Shown in pieces: positions 15,151 through 22,037 of a stretch of DNA of 23,128 nt; the first letter of the stretch is position 1; each line of letters starts with the position of its first letter. The notes below the pieces were generated by a model. The model was given only the letters and a program-made list of their open reading frames with translations. It was not told the DNA's origin and did no database searches. The stretch comes from Candidatus Omnitrophota bacterium (GTDB lineage: Bacteria > Omnitrophota > Omnitrophia > Omnitrophales > Aquincolibacteriaceae): assembly GCA_016196565.1 (NCBI GenBank), contig JACPXK010000087.1, positions 1 to 23,128 on the forward strand, read 5' to 3'. The position numbers and the translations under genes were made by a program.

Positions 15151-16848
15151 ATGATATTACTACGAACGTCGAAGTCTTTCTCTTTTGCATTAGGATTGAT
15201 TGTTTTTTGTGTTCTGGTTTCTCCGGTTTATGCCAAAGAGGTAGCTTGGGAAAAACTTAATCAGGAAACCGCGGACCTTTATCAAAAAGGCGATTACGGC
15301 GGCGCCTTGAAAGCGGCGGACAAGGCGTTTAAAGCCGCCGAAAAAAAGTTCGGCGCCCAAGATCCCAAGGTGGCCTTGTCTTTAAATCAGCTTGCCATGA
15401 TTCATTTTTCACGGGGCGATTATTCGTCCGCGGAATCCTTCAACAAAAAAGCGCTGGAAATTCGTCAGGCTGCACTTCCCGCCAATCATCCGGAAATATC
15501 GGAATCCCTCAATAATCTGGCCTTGGTCTATCAAATGAAAGGCGATTTTCCGCGCGCCGAATCCCTTTATCAACAAGCGCTTGCCATGGACGAAAAAAAT
15601 CTCGGTTCCAATCATCCTGATTTGGCCACACTTTTGAATAATCTCGCGGAACTTTACCGGCAGGAAAGAAAATTCGATAAAGCAAAACCCCTTTACGAAC
15701 GTGCACTCGCAATCGACAAAAAAGCTTTGGGGGCCGAACATCCGAATGTGGCGAGCGACTTGAATAATCTGGCGGGATTTTATCTCGACCAAGGAAAATT
15801 TTCCGAGGCTGAAAAATTCTCCCGGGAAGCGCTTGCCATGGACCTGAAAAATTTCGCAGATAATCATCCGGCTGTCGCTTCCGATTACAACCGCCTCGGC
15901 CTTGCGGTTTATTTTCTGGACCGGTACCCGGAAGCGGAGGACTTTCATCGAAAGGCCTTTGAAATCCGGCGGAAAAAATTGGGCGCGGCTCATAAAGAAA
16001 CCGCCGCATCGCTTCATTCTCTGGGGGTGGCTCTTTATGCCCAAAAAAAATATCCGGAAGCCGGGTCTTCTTTTGAGCAGGCCATCGCCGTCAGAAAAAA
16101 AATCTTGGGGCCGGAACATCCCGAAACTGCCAAAAGCATGAATAATCTTGCTTTAGTCTATGCCGCCCAAGGCCGTTACGGCGAAGCCAAGACCATAACC
16201 CGAGAGGCGATCGTCATTCGCGAAAAAATTTTAGGACCGGAACATGCCGATCTGGCCCAATCCCTGCACAATCTCGCGACATTCGAAGAGACCGATCATC
16301 ATTTAGAAAATGCGGAGAAATATTACCGGAAAGCGCTTGCAGTTTGGGGAAAATCGACCGGCAAGAAAAGCGCCGGTTACGCGTCGACCTTGACAAGCCT
16401 CGCCCGGATCCACCGGCTTCAGGGGCGTTTGGAAGCGGCCGGCAAAACGGCCCAGGAGGCTTATTCTATTAATAATTCTCTTGAAGCCCTTTTCGAAATT
16501 GCCGAAACATCACGTCTGGCGCGCCAATACGGCCGCGCCGCGACTTTATATGAACGTCTGATTGCTTTTAGCGAAAAGATTGAAGACAAGGATCACGGCA
16601 ATTTGGCCATTTTTTATCACAATCTGGCTTTGATTTATCAGGCCCAGAGAAAATATCACGAAGCGAAAGCCTATTATGAAAAGGCCATGAAAATTCTGAA
16701 ATCCAGCCGGAATTCGAATCGGAGTGAACTGCGTACCGCCTTGCAAAATTATGCCGAAGTGCTTAAGGCCCTCGGCAAGAACGCGGAATCCGGCCTTGCG
16801 GTTCAGGAAGCGGGAAAATTGTTAGATGAAGAAAAAAATGCGAACTAA
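15151..16848 (+). CDS. Secreted tetratricopeptide repeat protein (kinesin-light-chain-type TPRs)
   Basis: From the ATG at 15151 the product has 565 residues and starts with a signal peptide (hydrophobic core about 9-25, likely cleavage after SPVYA). The rest is about ten tandem repeats of 42 residues with the TPR_10/TPR_12 pattern, for example HPEISESLNNLALVYQMKGD. Such arrays are protein-interaction scaffolds; there is no catalytic domain. The frame is open upstream to 14893, but that part reads through the palindromic structures and has no protein character. The Shine-Dalgarno sequence is weak. The next gene, also a secreted TPR protein, follows at once and may be a partner. Confidence 0.88.
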   Translation: MILLRTSKSFSFALGLIVFCVLVSPVYAKEVAWEKLNQETADLYQKGDYGGALKAADKAFKAAEKKFGAQDPKVALSLNQLAMIHFSRGDYSSAESFNKKALEIRQAALPANHPEISESLNNLALVYQMKGDFPRAESLYQQALAMDEKNLGSNHPDLATLLNNLAELYRQERKFDKAKPLYERALAIDKKALGAEHPNVASDLNNLAGFYLDQGKFSEAEKFSREALAMDLKNFADNHPAVASDYNRLGLAVYFLDRYPEAEDFHRKAFEIRRKKLGAAHKETAASLHSLGVALYAQKKYPEAGSSFEQAIAVRKKILGPEHPETAKSMNNLALVYAAQGRYGEAKTITREAIVIREKILGPEHADLAQSLHNLATFEETDHHLENAEKYYRKALAVWGKSTGKKSAGYASTLTSLARIHRLQGRLEAAGKTAQEAYSINNSLEALFEIAETSRLARQYGRAATLYERLIAFSEKIEDKDHGNLAIFYHNLALIYQAQRKYHEAKAYYEKAMKILKSSRNSNRSELRTALQNYAEVLKALGKNAESGLAVQEAGKLLDEEKNAN

Positions 16849-16850
16849 TC

Positions 16851-16912
16851 TCAGAATGAGATCCTTCACTCGTGCTTTGTATTGTCCTCGCAGAGGATCG
16901 TTCAGGATGACG
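16851..16912. repeat. Palindromic dispersed repeat, degenerate copy 2
   Basis: The segment contains TCAGAATGAGATCCTTC at its left end and TCAGGATGAC at its right end, the same arm sequences as the copy at 1682-1743. The centre is diverged and longer (CTCGTGCTTTGTATTGTCC then GCAGAGGATCGT). It begins just after the TPR stop codon. The ATG of the next gene (16907) lies in its terminal GGATGAC. Confidence 0.6.
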
Positions 16913-18739
16913 AATTTTTTACTATCTTTTCTTCTTTTTTTCTCTTTTTTGTTTATCCCAGCTTATGCCGAAATCGAACCGCGCGAGCTTGTCGTAGGTG
17001 TGGCCGTCACCCCAAGTTTTAAGGCCGATCGCGAATGGAAATCCAAATTCGAAAGACGGCTGGCTTACGCCTCCCAAATTTTTCAGGCGGAATTCAAAAT
17101 ACGTTTCCGCGTCGGCTATTATTGGGATTGGATGGTCACTGACGACAAACAGGATTCCGATTATCTCCTGGCGGATTTAATGAACCGTTTTCCGCTTCAC
17201 AATGCCGATTGTGTCATCGGCCTCAGCCAATTGACTCAAGCTCCGCACATCGAAAACATGAAAGACCTCGACGTCCTTGGCCGTACCCAGCCTTTTTCCG
17301 GATACGTGGTGGTGCGTTATCCTGCCAATAAACTTTACCGCATTCAGGAAGAAACCGTTTTGGTGCATGAGCTCGGACATCTTTTCGGTGCCGTTCATAC
17401 GCCGGAACCGACGACCATTATGTCGCCGGCGGTTTTTAAGCAGGTTCCGACCGCCTTCGATAAAGGGAACCGGCAAATTATTTCTCTGACCCGCAGCATG
17501 AATTTCAAAAACGGAATTCAAGCCTTGGATGAAGCGACGGCCCAAGGCCTTCTTTCCGCTTATTTAATCTTGATGAAATACGAACAGCCCTACGATTTTT
17601 ATTATGCCCTCGGCAATGTTTATGTAAAGCTCGGACAGGATGAAGAAGCCCTGCAGGCCCTGACAGAAGCGCGCAAACTGAGTCCCAATAATGGGCGGAT
17701 TTATTATGATTTGGGGCTTCTTTACTGGAAGCTCGGCAAACCGGATGAAGCCATACGCTCGTTGGAACAGGCGGTTTCGCGCTTCAGCAAAACCAGCGAC
17801 AAGGTTTTCCGCGCTCAATGCCTTAAATTGCTCGGAGGGGTTTATTTCAAACAGAAAAATTACAATGCCGCTTATGAAAATTGGTATAGCGCTTCCGTGC
17901 TGGATCCTGAAGACGTGGAAGTGAAAACCAATCTGGCCGCGGTTTATATCGAACGCGGCCAGCTGGATGATGCCATCAAAATTTTTCTGGATGTGATGGA
18001 AATTGATGCCGGTAACCCGCAGATTGCGGGCAATCTCGGCTCCGCCTATTTCCGCAAAAAAGAATATCTCAAGGCCGTTCAATACCTTGAAATGGCGCTC
18101 GAGCTTTTAAAGAAAAAACAAACCGCTTCCGGCGGAATGCTTCTTGTCAGTCCCTATGATCTTTATGAAAGGCTCGGACATTCTTATCTAGCCATGAAAC
18201 AAGTCGACAAGGCCGCGGCCAATTTTCAAGCGGCATGCCAAATCAAGCCGGATGTTTCGTGTTTTAAACGCATCGCCCAGATTTATTTTGAAAGCCAAAG
18301 ATGGGAAGATTGCATTCGCGCCTTGCAGCAATCCTTGGCCATCGAAAAGAATGAAGCCAATGTTTATGGCGTGATGGGCGTGGCCTATGCCAAAAAGGGA
18401 GATCCGCAAAATGCCGTCCGGACTTTCCGGGAGGGATTGAATTATGCGAAGGATTCCATCACGATGGGAAATTTTCACCGCAATATCGGTAATCTTTATC
18501 TTCAAAATCAGGATTTGAATCTCGCCGTTGGCGAATTTCAGAAAGCCGTGAACAAGGACTGGAATAATCCCGAAAATCATTTTGGCCTGGCCTTGTCATA
18601 TCTGGCCAAAAATCAGATCAAAGAGGCGCGCCTGTCTCTACAAAAAGTACTCAATTTGAATCCAAGTCACGCGCAAGCCAAACAAATCATGGCCAAGCTC
18701 GATACAATTCCGGCACAAAAAACGCCGGGCTCCTTCTAA
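16907..18739 (+). CDS. Secreted metzincin-like zinc metalloprotease fused to TPR repeats
   Basis: The 610-residue product starts with a signal peptide (FLLSFLLFFSFLFIPAYA). Residues about 22-200 form a metzincin-like domain: HELGHLFGAVH at 154-164 gives the zinc ligands His154, His158 and His164 and the base Glu155. TIMSP with Met172 is placed as a Met-turn, unusually close after the zinc motif. From about 230 to the end are roughly nine TPRs (YALGNVYVKLGQDEEALQAL and similar). It resembles archaemetzincin/matrixin-type proteases. It is probably exported, with the TPRs presenting substrate or anchoring it; this is inferred. The ATG at 16907 lies in a repeat element. An upstream ATG at 16826, overlapping the TPR gene, would add a 27-residue basic extension and is less likely. 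Confidence 0.85.
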   Translation: MTNFLLSFLLFFSFLFIPAYAEIEPRELVVGVAVTPSFKADREWKSKFERRLAYASQIFQAEFKIRFRVGYYWDWMVTDDKQDSDYLLADLMNRFPLHNADCVIGLSQLTQAPHIENMKDLDVLGRTQPFSGYVVVRYPANKLYRIQEETVLVHELGHLFGAVHTPEPTTIMSPAVFKQVPTAFDKGNRQIISLTRSMNFKNGIQALDEATAQGLLSAYLILMKYEQPYDFYYALGNVYVKLGQDEEALQALTEARKLSPNNGRIYYDLGLLYWKLGKPDEAIRSLEQAVSRFSKTSDKVFRAQCLKLLGGVYFKQKNYNAAYENWYSASVLDPEDVEVKTNLAAVYIERGQLDDAIKIFLDVMEIDAGNPQIAGNLGSAYFRKKEYLKAVQYLEMALELLKKKQTASGGMLLVSPYDLYERLGHSYLAMKQVDKAAANFQAACQIKPDVSCFKRIAQIYFESQRWEDCIRALQQSLAIEKNEANVYGVMGVAYAKKGDPQNAVRTFREGLNYAKDSITMGNFHRNIGNLYLQNQDLNLAVGEFQKAVNKDWNNPENHFGLALSYLAKNQIKEARLSLQKVLNLNPSHAQAKQIMAKLDTIPAQKTPGSF

Positions 18740-18844
18740 AAACAGGCTCAATTTTCTTCCGCAAATTACGATAACCTCGTTTATAGAGCCGTCTTGAAGG
18801 CGGACTGATTATCAGGTAGCTTTTAAGAAATGGCTATTTCTCCC

Positions 18845-18851
18845 AAGGAGG
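18845..18851 (+). promoter_or_regulatory. Strong Shine-Dalgarno of the Gly-rich gene with preceding hairpin
   Basis: AAGGAGG ends seven bases before the ATG at 18859. Just upstream AGAAAT (18826-18831) pairs with ATTTCT (18836-18841) across GGCT. The hairpin stops three bases short of the Shine-Dalgarno sequence, so it may keep the site open. The rest of the 119-base gap after the metalloprotease gene holds no clear promoter. Confidence 0.6.
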
Positions 18852-18858
18852 CTGTCCG

Positions 18859-19641
18859 ATGATTCCATCGCTGCGAAAAAATAATTTGTGTTTGGTTGTG
18901 TGTATTCTTGCCCTAATGATTTTTCCATTAATAGCTTATGCGGGGCCGGGCGGTGGCGGAGGAGGTGGCGGAGCCCCGGGAGGTGGCGGCGGTGGAAATC
19001 GCTCCGGAGGAGGTGGCGGTCCACGCGGCGGAGGGCCTGGCGGTCCCAGTGGTTTTCATGGTGGTGGCCCTGGCGGCGGTGGACCAGGCGGTGGATTTAG
19101 TGGAGGTCCCGGCGGTGGCGGACCAAGCGGTGGATTTAGCGGTCCGAGCGGTGGAGGTCCCGGCGGCGGTGGACCGGGCGGTGGATTTAGCGGAGGTCCC
19201 GGCGGTGGCGGACCAGGCGGTGGATTTAGCGGTCCGAGCGGTGGAGGTCCCGGCGGCGGACCGGGTGGTGGATTCAGTGGTGGTCCCGGTGGTGGCGGCC
19301 CCGGAGGTGGATTTAGCGGCGGCCCTGGCGGCGGTGGACCCGGAGGTGGATTTAGCGGCGGTCCCGGTGGTGGCGGACCCGGAGGTGGATTTAGCGGTGG
19401 TCCCGGTGGTGGCGGACCCGGAGGTGGATTTAGCGGTGGTCCCGGTGGTGGCGGACCCGGCGGTGGATTTAGCGGAGGTCCCGGCGGCGGCGGACCAGGC
19501 GGTGGATTTAGCGGTGGCCCTGGCGGTGGCGGACCCGGAGGTGGATTTAGCGGTCCGAGCGGCGGAGGTCCCTCTGGAGGAAATAGCTCCGCTTCCCAAA
19601 GTACCGCTCCATCTCAAACAGGAACGAGTTCAACAACCTAA
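18859..19641 (+). CDS. Secreted Gly/Pro-rich tandem-repeat protein
   Basis: The 260-residue product has a classical signal peptide (MIPSLRKNNLCLVVCILALM, then cleavage near IAYA). Almost all of the rest is Gly, Pro, Phe and Ser. The core repeat is GGPGGGGPGGGFS, 13 residues or 39 bases. About twelve units are recognisable, some as a GPSGGG variant. The tail is Ser/Thr/Gln-rich with no Gly (about 240-260). Synonymous third-base changes between units show that the repeat is kept at protein level and is not a fresh expansion. Expected to be disordered and exported, possibly a cell-surface or matrix component. No enzyme domain is present. It has its own strong Shine-Dalgarno sequence and terminator. 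Confidence 0.85.
   Translation: MIPSLRKNNLCLVVCILALMIFPLIAYAGPGGGGGGGGAPGGGGGGNRSGGGGGPRGGGPGGPSGFHGGGPGGGGPGGGFSGGPGGGGPSGGFSGPSGGGPGGGGPGGGFSGGPGGGGPGGGFSGPSGGGPGGGPGGGFSGGPGGGGPGGGFSGGPGGGGPGGGFSGGPGGGGPGGGFSGGPGGGGPGGGFSGGPGGGGPGGGFSGGPGGGGPGGGFSGGPGGGGPGGGFSGPSGGGPSGGNSSASQSTAPSQTGTSSTT
18999..19565 (+). repeat. 39-bp coding tandem repeats of the Gly-rich gene
   Basis: Units of 39 bases contain the invariant word GGATTTAGCGG or a close variant (GGATTCAGTGG once), marking each Phe-Ser pair. The clearest seven in a row lie at about 19263-19545. Longer units with CCGAGCGG interrupt the array at the left and close it at the right. There are no spacers, so it is not a CRISPR. Confidence 0.85.
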
Positions 19642-19670
19642 AACTTACAAATCTAGCTGGTCATTTTTTG

Positions 19671-19714
19671 AATCCGTGGGTCCTAGACAACCCTAGGGCC
19701 TGCGGATTTTTTTT
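19671..19714 (+). terminator. Rho-independent terminator after the Gly-rich gene
   Basis: A 15-bp stem pairs 19672-19686 with 19693-19707 (three G-U pairs, rest Watson-Crick) around a six-base loop. It runs into a run of eight T (19707-19714). This is the clearest intrinsic terminator in the window. Confidence 0.92.
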
Positions 19715-19720
19715 GATGGA

Positions 19721-19748
19721 TTTACCCTTTTAAAATGAATAGAATAAT
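19721..19748 (+). promoter_or_regulatory. Candidate promoter for the CBM11-like gene
   Basis: TTTACC (19721-19726) and AATAAT (19743-19748) are 16 bases apart, directly after the preceding terminator and about 60 bases before the next start codon. The -35 match is only moderate; the context (terminator just upstream) supports a new transcription start. Confidence 0.45.
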
Positions 19749-19807
19749 GCCCCGTTTCGTCCAAAACCCCATTCGGCGAAATTGGCTTTCAGAAAGGAGC
19801 AGTAAAA

Positions 19808-20422
19808 ATGAAATCGAAACTAGTAAAATTTTTAGGCTTAGGAGTGGCGGTTCTGAGTTTAATAGGAACGGTGAATGTTCCCATGTCAGTGGCTGCTGAA
19901 GGCGGCAAGGAACTTGTCCTTGCGGATTTTGATACAGGCGATAAACCCAATAATATCGGCGGTGATTTCGGCGCTTGGGACAAAGATCCCAACGACGATA
20001 CTCAAGGAACTCAAATGGCTTTTGAGCCGGATGATGCCCTTGGCGATGCCGCAGGTTATTCCGTTCGTCTCGATTACGATGTGGATTCTCCGAACCCGGC
20101 TTATAACGGTTTTTGGATGAAGCTCAACGGCGAAGATGCCTCCCAGTACAACACCCTGAATTTTTATTTGAAGGGTGATACGAAGGCAACCTTTACCAAG
20201 CGCATGAAAATCGAACTTAAGGATATGACCAATAAACCGTCTCCCTACATTATTACGGGGATTACGGATCAATGGCAGAAGTTTTCCATTCCTTTTGAGA
20301 AATTCCGCAGAATTACCGATTGGTCGAGCATGAATGAATTTGTCGTCGTTTTTGATGACATCAATTCAAGCCCGAAAGCCGGGACGGTTTTTGTCGATCA
20401 CGTAAGTTTTTCTAAGGAATAA
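19808..20422 (+). CDS. Secreted CBM11/CIA30-like beta-sandwich protein
   Basis: The 204-residue product has a signal peptide (LVKFLGLGVAVLSLIG, cleavage near SVAA). One domain resembles the galactose-binding-like fold of CBM11 and CIA30 proteins: ELVLADFDTGDKPNNIGGDF near the start, GFWMKLNGEDASQYNTLNFY in the middle, then WQKFSIPFEKF, ITDWSSMNEFVVVF and a closing VFVDHVSF strand. Such domains bind carbohydrates or act as scaffolds; no catalytic domain is attached. The start is well supported by AAAGGAG nine bases upstream. It is probably periplasmic or surface-located; the ligand is unknown. Confidence 0.8.
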   Translation: MKSKLVKFLGLGVAVLSLIGTVNVPMSVAAEGGKELVLADFDTGDKPNNIGGDFGAWDKDPNDDTQGTQMAFEPDDALGDAAGYSVRLDYDVDSPNPAYNGFWMKLNGEDASQYNTLNFYLKGDTKATFTKRMKIELKDMTNKPSPYIITGITDQWQKFSIPFEKFRRITDWSSMNEFVVVFDDINSSPKAGTVFVDHVSFSKE

Positions 20423-20434
20423 TTCTAGAAATAT

Positions 20435-20497
20435 TGAGTCCTCCTGAGTACTTGCTTTCATTAGATAATCTAGTGAGAGCAAGTACGAAGGAACTCA
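20435..20497 (+). promoter_or_regulatory. Long hairpin masking the Shine-Dalgarno of the TlpA gene
   Basis: The inner helix is 18 bp (20448-20465 with 20469-20486, two G-U pairs) with a TAA loop. At its foot TGAGTCCT (20435-20442) pairs with AGG (20489-20491) and ACTCA (20493-20497), leaving A20492 bulged. The Shine-Dalgarno AAGGA (20488-20492) lies within this lower helix and the GTG start follows directly at 20498. No T-run follows, so it is not a terminator. A translational switch or RNA-stability element is the best reading. Confidence 0.55.
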
Positions 20498-21013
20498 GTG
20501 CCTCGAGATTCTTCGTTGAAACTTCGTTTTTTCCCTTCAGCATTTTTCTTTTTGCTATTTTCCCTCAGCTGGTTTTCGTCCCAATTTTCCGCGACGGCCG
20601 CTCCGGTGGTAAAAGCCCCGGATTTTTCCGCACCAAATTTAAACGGCCACACAAAATCGCTTAAAGATTACCGCGGCAAACATCTGGTCCTTTACTTCTG
20701 GGCGACCTGGTGTCCGGCTTGCCGCCAGGAAGTGGAAAAACTCAAACGGGCCTATTTTCTTCATGAACCCCGCGGCGTGGAATTTCTATCTGTCAGTTTG
20801 GATTCGGACCGGAAAAAGCTGGCGAATTTTATCGAAGAAAAGCATATTCCTTATACCGTCCTCTTTGACGGACAAGGATGGAAAAACCAAATCGCCATCG
20901 ATTACGCTATCATTAGTACGCCAAGTTATTTGGTCATTGGCCCGGAAGGTAATATCCTTACCACGGGAAATTGGACTTCGGATCTTCTCGACTTTCTTGG
21001 GACTCTTTCTTGA
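20498..21013 (+). CDS. TlpA/ResA-type thiol-disulfide oxidoreductase, exported
   Basis: The 171-residue product has a basic N-terminus, a hydrophobic signal segment (FFPSAFFFLLFSLSWFSSQF) and probable cleavage near SATAA. A thioredoxin-like AhpC/TSA-Redoxin fold follows. APDFSAPNLNG opens the domain, FWATWCPACRQE holds the CxxC redox pair, and a cis-Pro is found in ISTPSYLVIGPEGNI. Such proteins reduce disulfides outside the cytoplasm, for example in cytochrome c maturation. The GTG start at 20498 is set by AAGGA five bases upstream. No partner gene (DsbD or CcdA) is seen in the window. Its stop is six bases from the convergent toxin gene's stop. Confidence 0.9.
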   Translation: MPRDSSLKLRFFPSAFFFLLFSLSWFSSQFSATAAPVVKAPDFSAPNLNGHTKSLKDYRGKHLVLYFWATWCPACRQEVEKLKRAYFLHEPRGVEFLSVSLDSDRKKLANFIEEKHIPYTVLFDGQGWKNQIAIDYAIISTPSYLVIGPEGNILTTGNWTSDLLDFLGTLS

Positions 21014-21019
21014 AAAAGT

Positions 21020-21460
21020 CTAAATTTTTCCTTTGAGATAAATCTGGCGGATGAAATCACCGGGGGTAAGGATTTTAGGCTGTTTGATTTTTGATTGAAG
21101 CAAAGATGTCAAAAAGTGCTTTTTATCAAGGGTAAGGAAATAATCAGTCTTTGCGGCTAATGCAGCGCCGAGAACGGGCAAATCTTTTGGATGAATCAAT
21201 GCTTCAAGCCCCTGCAAATTTTTTTCTTCTGGAGCGGGGATGACGTGGATTTTAGTTTTTTGAAGATAGCCATGAAAGGACTTTAGATTTTCAGGCGTCG
21301 ACTTTAGCCTTAGATTTCTTTCTGCTTCCCTTAATACGAGTTTGCTGGAATAAACAATAATCTTTTTTCTTCGGGTCATTTCCAAAACGAGATAAGAAGC
21401 GCCTTCCGAAGAGACAGACCCTGAAAAATAAATATTGGCATCAAGAAAGACTTTGAGCAT
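21020..21460 (-). CDS. PIN-domain ribonuclease toxin (putative VapC-like)
   Basis: The 146-residue product is a PIN fold: MLKVFLDANIYFSG holds Asp7, LREAERN offers Glu45 (or Glu47), HPKDLPVLGAALA holds Asp93 and FLTLDKKHF holds Asp112. These acidic residues bind the magnesium used for RNA cleavage in this family. Paired toxins usually cut specific tRNA or rRNA sites; the target here cannot be read from sequence. It starts three bases after the antitoxin stop, so the two are cotranscribed. All expected catalytic acids are present, so it is probably intact. Confidence 0.88.
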   Translation of the reverse strand: MLKVFLDANIYFSGSVSSEGASYLVLEMTRRKKIIVYSSKLVLREAERNLRLKSTPENLKSFHGYLQKTKIHVIPAPEEKNLQGLEALIHPKDLPVLGAALAAKTDYFLTLDKKHFLTSLLQSKIKQPKILTPGDFIRQIYLKGKI

Positions 21461-21463
21461 GAG

Positions 21464-21727
21464 TTACAGTGTTTTTTTGACTCGATCAAAAACTGAAGGA
21501 TCTAGATTGTCTTCTTGCAAGAACTCCTTAATCCGTTCTTCGCTATATTCCTCAATGAATGCCTCCTCCTTAAAGTGTTCCTGAGAGGCTTTGTAAACAT
21601 CAATATCCATCAAAACGACGATCTGGCGGCCATTTTTCTTGACGATGTAAGGTTCTTTGCGATAGCGGACTTCGTCCAGCACTTCTCCGAATTTCTTCCT
21701 TAAGTCTAGCGAGCTGATTTCTTTCAT
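21464..21727 (-). CDS. Phd/YefM-family antitoxin
   Basis: The 87-residue product starts MKEISSLDLRKKFGEVLDEV and continues with RYRKEPYIVKKNGRQIVVLM. This is the Phd/YefM N-terminal DNA-binding fold. The C-terminal acidic helices (EEAFIEEYSEERIKEFLQED) would neutralise the PIN toxin. The ATG at 21727 follows AGGAGG by eight bases. The frame is open 31 codons further upstream, but that part covers the promoter and operator and is not protein-like. Antitoxins of this family repress their own operon, and a matching inverted repeat lies just upstream. Phd/YefM with a PIN toxin is a known hybrid pairing. Confidence 0.9.
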   Translation of the reverse strand: MKEISSLDLRKKFGEVLDEVRYRKEPYIVKKNGRQIVVLMDIDVYKASQEHFKEEAFIEEYSEERIKEFLQEDNLDPSVFDRVKKTL

Positions 21728-21755
21728 GCGGATTCCTCCTTTAAAGGACGATGAA

Positions 21756-21784
21756 AGAATAACATGCATAGTGAACATTATCAA
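21756..21784 (-). promoter_or_regulatory. Promoter of the toxin-antitoxin operon
   Basis: On the minus strand, TTGATA (21784-21779) and TATTCT (21761-21756) are exactly 17 bases apart. Transcription would start near 21749, giving a leader of about 22 bases with the AGGAGG site. The -35 matches five of six and the -10 four of six. Confidence 0.6.
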
Positions 21785-21796
21785 TAGTCTATGCAT
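21764..21796. promoter_or_regulatory. Putative antitoxin operator (inverted repeat)
   Basis: ATGCATAG (21764-21771) and CTATGCAT (21789-21796) form a perfect 8-bp inverted repeat with a 17-base spacer. One half lies between the -35 and -10 boxes, the other just upstream of the -35. This suits autorepression by the Phd/YefM antitoxin-toxin complex. Confidence 0.6.
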
Positions 21797-21820
21797 TATG
21801 TTTATGCTCTTTCTTCTCAA

Positions 21821-22037
21821 AGCGCTCTGATAACACAGGGCCTCGCCAAATCTGATATAAATTGATCGTTATTGATCTATAAAACATATTTTTGATCTTA
21901 CAGAATCCATTAATAGTAATTTTAAAACATTATTAGTAGATTTTTTTTCAAAAAAAGCAAATTATTCCTTTTTTTTGGAAAAAGACGGTGCTATCCTAAT
22001 GCGGAAATAATTTCACAACATATTTTCGAGGCACCGG
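21821..22037. other. AT-rich intergenic region between the toxin-antitoxin operon and the LamG-like gene
   Basis: These 217 bases are divergent upstream sequence, with several A and T runs (for example 21942-21957 and 21970-21977). No ORF, no convincing promoter for the + strand gene and no terminator could be identified. Confidence 0.5.

Noticed and set aside
15409..16119. 236-codon minus-strand ORF opposite the TPR gene
   Set aside because: It is an antisense shadow of a repetitive TPR sequence with no recognisable domain.
18999..19565. Regular repeats as a possible CRISPR array
   Set aside because: Units are contiguous and coding, with no unique spacers and no cas genes nearby.
18928..19696. 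Long open frames in the other + frame (252 codons) and on the minus strand (229 codons) across the Gly-rich gene
   Set aside because: The 39-base GC-rich repeat is a multiple of three and keeps every frame open. Only the 18859 frame has a signal peptide and a Shine-Dalgarno sequence.
21012..21030. Bidirectional terminator between the TlpA and PIN toxin genes
   Set aside because: Only a 6-bp A/T stem (GAAAAA/TTTTTC) with no GC content, too weak to call.
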